From Symsagittifera roscoffensis (lineage: Eukaryota > Xenacoelomorpha > Acoela > Convolutidae), in the NCBI RefSeq assembly GCF_963678635.1, contig NC_087063.1:29960599-30020598 (forward strand): a stretch of 60,000 nucleotides of DNA. Reading direction: 5' to 3'. Position numbers and translations under genes: made by a program. This document shows, piece after piece, positions 54,661 to 60,000 of the stretch. Each line of letters begins with the position of its first letter. Positions within the stretch are counted from its first letter, which is position 1. A model generated the notes under the pieces. It was not told where the DNA came from, did no database searches, and saw only the letters and a program-made list of their open reading frames with translations.

Positions 54661-54720
54661 GTTCTTACGAATGAACCCTGAATCCGAGACTTGAGAGGTT
54701 AGTTTTCGAGAAAAGTCAAA

Positions 54721-57473
54721 ATATAAAAAAACTTAATGGTTATTGAAAATTTGAATTGAAAAAACTTGAATCGATTTTTTTTTCAAGATTTGAAATTACC
54801 AACGCTGTAACTAGGCGCTGTCGGAGTACACTAAAAGGATGCTGTTTTTCTTTCCAAGACTTACGATTTTTATGAGTTTTTAAAAATTCGAAGCACCGGA
54901 GGTGCGTTACACGCTAGTATCATTTTAAAGCCCTATCAGTCGTGATTAAAAAATTCAACAAACTTACCAAGAAAAACCTGGTTTGAAATTTTTCATTTTT
55001 GTCTAATTTCCAACTAGTAACGGGATCGAGGGAAGCTCGTCATATGTAGAAATGAACTGTTTTTTTTACTCTTAGGATAATAAACTTGATTTTACTGTAA
55101 ATAAAACTAATTTTGGATGTTTCATCAAGCGCTTGTGTGGCAAACATATTTTCTAAAATTAAATTAAATTATTGTTCAAAAAGTTGTAATTTTTTTAATG
55201 AATAGGGTTGGAACATTCAGTGCTTCTTGCCCAGCAACCGGGTATCCTTGTGTTCAAATGTACTCTCCTCTTACAAAAGTGCAAATGGCAAAGAAAGGAC
55301 TAATAGTGGCAGAAACAAGACTGCTTTTATATCAGGGCGGAATCCTGAAAGTTCTGAATGCACTTTAACTGATGTCGAATAGTTTTTGGTAGCGAATAGT
55401 TTTTGCTAGAAACTATACAATTTGTTCTATCATATTAAGTGTGAATATTTCAGTCCTACGATATTCTGTCGAGTGATTGATTAGCTTGCTTCAATTCAAT
55501 TTGGGGCGATTTCGTAGTGCGTGATAGTTCAGAAAACCTAAATTTAGTTTTTTTTTCTTCAAAATACAGATTTCGTAACCCTGTAGTTGGGTGCAGTCAG
55601 AGTACTTTAAGAGGTTTGCAAACTTGCCTCCAAACTTGCTCGATTCTTTGCAGTTTTCCAGATGTGACGTTTTTTGTGATTTTTCAAAGAAAAATTCAAA
55701 AAAATTGATTATTTTTTCTTCAAAATGTGAACTTCCTAATCTTGTAGTTGGGCGCAATCAGATTATTTTCAGGGGTTGCGAATCTTGGCTCCAAATTTGA
55801 CTGCTCTAATTTTGTTAGTTTTTGAGATATGGAGTTTTTTATGGTTTTAAAATTTTTTTTAGAAAACTTGAATTTGAAATTTCACAAAATGAAACTTACC
55901 AACCCTGTAATCGGTTGCTGTCAGAGTACACTTTAAGAATGCACATCTTATTTCTCGTATATGCGGTTTTCTATAGTGTTCTTAAAAATTCGAAGCACGG
56001 GAGGTGCGTTACAGGCTAGTTTTATTTATTTATTTATTGTTAAACGGGTTCGGCTTATCGGCTTTGATAGTAAATATTGCGTAATTTCTCAGACAAATTT
56101 TATAAAAATATTTTTGCTGGTTTCAGGAGGGATGGGTTGTAAATTTTTTTATTTCAAAAATTTAAGCTTGATTTTTTTATGACTAAAAGCTTGAGTTTCG
56201 TTTTGAGCTTAACGGGGGCTGACCCAAGTTTTTTTTGCCTTGTTTGCCGCTCGGTCCTTGATTCTCAATGCTTGCTAAGGCTGCCTATGAGCTCCATCAA
56301 AGACCATCGTCAGTATTTGTTGGAGAACAGTTTTTCAGGCTCCAAGTTTTTGTAGTATAGTTTTTCGACTTTTATCAGTCATTTTTTCAGCCTAATTTCA
56401 AAAAAGAGACTTTTTTCTGTTTCTGTTCAACATCTTTAGATGCAATATTTTAATTGTATTGGAAGTGTTGCGAAGCTCTGCTTCGCATCTGCGTTATAAA
56501 TGAAAAGGAAATTTTCTGCAACTTATCTTTTTTAAGTGCCAATTCAGATTATGCGCTGCTTGATACGCGCAACTTGCGAGAGCAATTGTCTTGTAAGCGT
56601 CAACTAGACTTTTTCCCGTTAACAACTTCTCTTTCAAATCTATATGACGTTGCTGTGTTAATGAACTTTAACAACTTCAAGACTCCTTCTCCTTTGGTCC
56701 ATAGGTAACACTTGCTTTTCCACCCTAAGCGGGGGGTTCGAGTACCAACGTGACCATGCCTTTTTGTTTAATTGCTCTTAATGGGTATCCACCCACGTAT
56801 TGTTGACTTAGTGGGCGCACGGTAGAAAATAGAAACTAATATTAGTTTAATGAAGTTGGTTGTGTTTCTCGACTGTTTTTCTGGAATTATATTGTTCGTT
56901 TTGTCCAAAAATATATATATATATATATATTTTTTCTGGGTTCAATTATTTCCGTCTCCTGTTATATGCGCTAACTCGCAATGCTGCGCTTGCGTTGTAT
57001 CGCAAGTAATGCGAATCTATACTTCGCTTCTGTGCCAATACGAATAGCATCGCTAATCTTTCGATAATATGACTCGAAACAAAATGATGACATTGCTAAT
57101 TTGATTCGAACATTTTTGTCTGATTTTCAAAGGCACCCTAATTAATCCTGTGGTTTTTTTGGTGTGTGTGTGTGTGTAGTTTTTGGGGTTTAAAATGGCA
57201 GTTTGGGACTAGTAAGGCGCTAGTAAATTTTTTCTTTTAAAGCTAAGCAGTATCGGATTTAGGGGACGCCCTCACAGATTCGACCCCCCCCCCCCTGCCG
57301 ACCCAAATTGTCCCTCTTGCACTATTTTGATATATCCATTTATGTCTGACTGACCCTTAAATTTTTCTAAAGGCGACTGAGGCGCTTATGCAGGTAAAGT
57401 TTTCACAACCTGTTCTTACGAATGAACCCTGAATCCGAGACTTGAGAGGTTAGTTTTCGAGAAAAGTCAAAAA
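54721..57473. repeat. 2753-bp tandem duplication, unit 2
   Basis: Almost identical to unit 1. Differences seen include single substitutions (tttactataaata against tttactgtaaata, ggaactttt against ggaaatttt) and changes in homopolymer length (poly-C near 54533/57285, poly-T near 52918/55670). Confidence 0.95.
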
Positions 57474-57900
57474 ATTCACAAAAGTGAAGCTATCAAAATT
57501 GGACTTCTGCTAGGCTAGGTTCATAGCGGTTTTTTTCCGGTAAAAAAGGTAGTAGCCGCCCATGCAGGGAATTATACCAAAACCTGATATTACGAATGAA
57601 CCCTATGTCCCAGATTTGGTTATGTAATTTTCGTCAAAAAGTTCAAAAAAAACGGTCAAAATATCCAAATTGGATTGGTTTAGTTTATAGCAGTTTTCCC
57701 GCCAAATTTAGGGAGGAGCGGCTAATGCAGGAAAGTTTCACACAATCTGTTCTGTCTATTGAACTATTAATCTCATATTTGGGTGGATATTTTTTTGAAG
57801 AAATGGAAAGAGCTTCACTTAAAGGTCATAAAAAGGACTTGCTAATTTAAGAGCAGTTTTCCTACCACAATTAGGTAGTAGCTCGGAAAAAAAGGTCGAG
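57360..57900 (+). repeat. Degenerate tandem repeat, about 170-bp unit
   Basis: Three diverged units share atgcaggaaagtt-cacaa-ctgttcttacgaatgaaccctga and a c-ggttcatagcgg-ttttcc segment, at about 57385, 57560 and 57725. The first unit is also at the end of duplication unit 1. Confidence 0.5.
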
Positions 57901-57999
57901 GTGTCGTTTTAAATGTTTTCTGAAAGTCATAGAACCACCTTTGGAGTTAGCGTAAAAAGTAAGCTAGGATCATCTCATTTAAAAGGCAGAGCAAATTAC

Positions 58000-59842
58000 C
58001 TGTAGCTTCTTTGGCCTTGTTATTCTGCGTCATCTGGTTGATGTAGTTCATTTTGTCCTTGAAGCGAGTGAGAGTGGATAACATGCGCGCATTGGTTGAC
58101 AAGTCAGGGAAACTGGACTTCTTCACGTCGAATTTGGTCTTTGACCTCAGAAGCAACTGGGTCAAGTAGTCAAAATAAGTTATCGGTGAATGCTTTGCAT
58201 CTTCAGGAGGTATAGTTGCCCAAGCGCTCAGAAAAGATTTGTCTTTCAGTTCGATTCGCAGCATGCTATCACAAATGATAGTATTTTGATACGTATGCAC
58301 CATAAAATAAATAGCGACTCCTTTAACGTCCTTGAAATGCATGAACCATCGAGCATGGAAGAACCTCTCGTTGCCAATAGTCACCAGAAGACCTTCACGC
58401 ATTATGTTCATAAAAGCCAGAGGATGCTCGGTGCTCGTCTCGATGACATACGGAACAGAATCTCCATCAGTTATTGTTTTCTTACCTCTTGTAACTATTT
58501 GACACGAATCCAATTTCTCTATTTTCACTACTTTGCTACTGTACCTTAGAACCCGGTTCAACATTTTGCCTGTTGTATGATTAATGCACCATTGGCTGAA
58601 TCCAGTGCTGTATTTTCGAACTTGTCCAACGTACTCCATGACACCGACGAGCTCGGAAATATTGACGACTAAATAGTTGAAAACATGTTTTAATTGCATT
58701 ATCTCAGCTAAGCTCGGTTTTTTGAGAGCACCTCGCAGAAAAGGTTCTAACATCGCGAGGTACTCCAAGATTCGCCAGTGTTCCAAAATAACCAGGTCCT
58801 CCAAACGTTTGTCATCGACGTAAGTATAAATACAACTCGAGACCATTGAGAGATTAGGCATGTATCCGAAAACTTGAGTAATAGAAGCTCCCCGAGATTT
58901 TGCCTCACCAATAGCTTTGGCTAAGTTACAATGGAAACGAAACATGCTGATGATAGATTCGGTCAATCTTGACCTACATCTCGAGTGCTTTATTTGCTTC
59001 AATCCGTTTACAATATTAAGTAACTTCTCAATGTGACCCATTTCGGAACGCAGGAACCAAACGAGCATTTTCTCATTCTCAGATCTCTTAGAATCTTCGC
59101 CTTTATCTTTCGGTTTCTTGGGCAAAATTTTCAGATTCGCCCGAATAAGATCAGCAAAGGTACTCCCAACAATTTCTTCAAATGTAACCACGTCTCGAAT
59201 AGTTATGACTTCTTGTTGTTTATTGCAAAAAGTGATATTCTCTTCAAAAAACTCAATCAAGATTGGATCTTCAATCATTGAACAAATTTTCCTCTCTAGC
59301 ATTTCGAATCCCAATTCAAGAGTAGTATGTTCCATGCACAACGATTCGTCTTTGGGATCACATTCAACGATTCCCTCTTTTAAAACATTGATACTGTCGA
59401 TTTCGACCGGAACCAAGTTTACCCAAAGATGTAATGCAACTAACCTAGAACTGTTGTCGACTTCTCCGATATCGCGGTATTTTCCATTCGGTGTCATTGC
59501 ACCTTTCTCAGTGTTCCACGTATCGCGAAGAAAATCCCACATTCGCTTAAACTCCTTCGCATTTGGACTGTCGTTGAAATACAAGTGTATTCTAGTAAAG
59601 CTGTTTTTGTTTGCGAAGGATAAAGATAGTTTGTTGTTCGGAGAGTCGAAATCATAATCACCAGTGATATCAATGTCCTCAATTTGCAGCATGTTTGGTT
59701 TGTTTTCCTTCAGATTGAAGTATATCAATGAGGTGTCTGTAAGTGTGATGGACCCTTCCCCTTCCTCCTGCTTTCCAACTATCATTTTCCCTTCGCCGTG
59801 AAATAAAATTGTATCAAGTTCAGCTTGTGGATCAGTTAGCAG
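58000..59842 (-). CDS. Divergent Rho-GEF-like protein (PH-DH-PH pattern), one large internal exon
   Basis: The frame is open on the minus strand from an acceptor (ccgttttag, exon from 59842) to a donor (GCTACAG then GTAATTTG, exon end 58000). The ATG at 59785 is probably internal, since 19 sensible residues precede it; residues after the donor (57999-57947) are probably intronic. The numbering counts from that ATG. Residues 1-95 look PH-like (GSITLTDTSLIYF, KRMWDFLRDTW). Residues about 235-400 resemble a DH domain: an EMGHIEKLLNIVNGL helix, ISMFRFHCNLAKAIGEA, and VFGYMPNLSMVSSCIYTYV. Residues 420-540 resemble the following PH domain (GLLVTIGNERFFHARWFMHF). DH-PH proteins activate Rho-family GTPases at membranes. 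The conserved DH core (KPVQR-like) is replaced by LKKPSLAEI, so activity is uncertain. Confidence 0.6.
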
Positions 59843-60000
59843 CTAAAACGGTGTTCAAACTTTAATAACGCGCTTCAATGATTGAAATGATTCTGGACCA
59901 AGTGACCAATTTGGTTTCACAAGAGTGCTGTTACTGTTTTTTGTTGACAGTTTTACAAAGGATATATGAACTTAGCTATAAAATGCATAATGTAAATCAC
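59843..60000. other. Probable intron upstream of the Rho-GEF-like exon
   Basis: An in-frame TAG coincides with the acceptor at 59843-59845. No further exon is visible before the window ends. Confidence 0.4.

Larger units (their letters stand above)
51968..54720. repeat. 2753-bp tandem duplication, unit 1
   Basis: The unit runs from atataaaaaacttaatggtt to the sequence before the same words at 54721. It contains the end of one Helitron-like element, the CAGCAACCGG repeat, a second Helitron-like element and a hAT-like fragment. No genes. Confidence 0.95.

Noticed and set aside
59033-59657. Plus-strand frames of 82 and 179 residues
   Set aside because: They are antisense to the Rho-GEF-like exon and lack motifs.
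1-60000. CRISPR array, prokaryotic operon or phage features
   Set aside because: No short identical repeats with unique spacers, no ribosome-binding-site patterns and no dense collinear frames. The window is eukaryotic.

Overview
The window looks like nuclear DNA from an invertebrate animal. It is AT-rich and gene-poor, its genes are split by long introns with GT/AG borders, and it is crowded with Penelope-like elements (PLEs), LINEs, an LTR retroelement, hAT-type MITEs and Helitron-like repeats. No prokaryotic operon structure is present. The species cannot be named from the sequence.

Only two host genes can be supported. The first is an eight-exon plus-strand gene (7493-16927, about 331 aa when spliced) with an N-terminal VOC/glyoxalase-fold domain and a charged C-terminal extension; its introns are packed with repeats. 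The second is one 1.84-kb internal exon on the minus strand (58000-59842) of a protein that looks like a divergent PH-DH-PH Rho-GEF; its other exons are not found here. Three short open segments (3545-3847, 4318-4479, 5379-5702) may be exons or gene remnants and are left without a function.

Layout: 1-480, reverse-oriented Helitron-like 3' end with tandem repeats. 1995-4479, duplicated hypothetical exon and repeats. 7493-16927, VOC gene with a TTTCGAC minisatellite field (10.0-11.7 kb) and an intact hAT MITE (13836-14206) in introns. 17.2-22.1 kb, AT-rich repeats. 22.2-24.0 kb, decayed LINE with a restriction-like endonuclease (RLE). 24.3-27.5 kb, decayed LINE of CR1/Jockey type. 27.8-32.6 kb, two decayed minus-strand PLEs in a larger direct duplication. 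33.8-38.8 kb, two tandem copies of the RLE LINE. 39.05-42.34 kb, a plus-strand PLE with LTR-like flanks. 42.34-48.71 kb, a minus-strand LTR element inserted in the right flank of that PLE. 50.2-57.9 kb, a LINE tail, Helitron-like elements and a 2753-bp tandem duplication. 58.0-59.8 kb, the Rho-GEF-like exon.

The two most notable observations concern mobile elements. The PLE reverse transcriptase carries a perfectly spaced PHD-type zinc finger (C4HC3) between the motif-B region and the YVDD motif, and the decayed minus-strand PLEs keep remnants of a finger at the same place, so it belongs to the family and is not an accident of one copy. The LTR element encodes no visible protease, reverse transcriptase or integrase, but has a 599-aa protein with a long coiled coil and a complete SGNH/GDSL hydrolase motif set. 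It sits in the PLE flank, and the uninterrupted left flank of the same PLE shows the empty target site.
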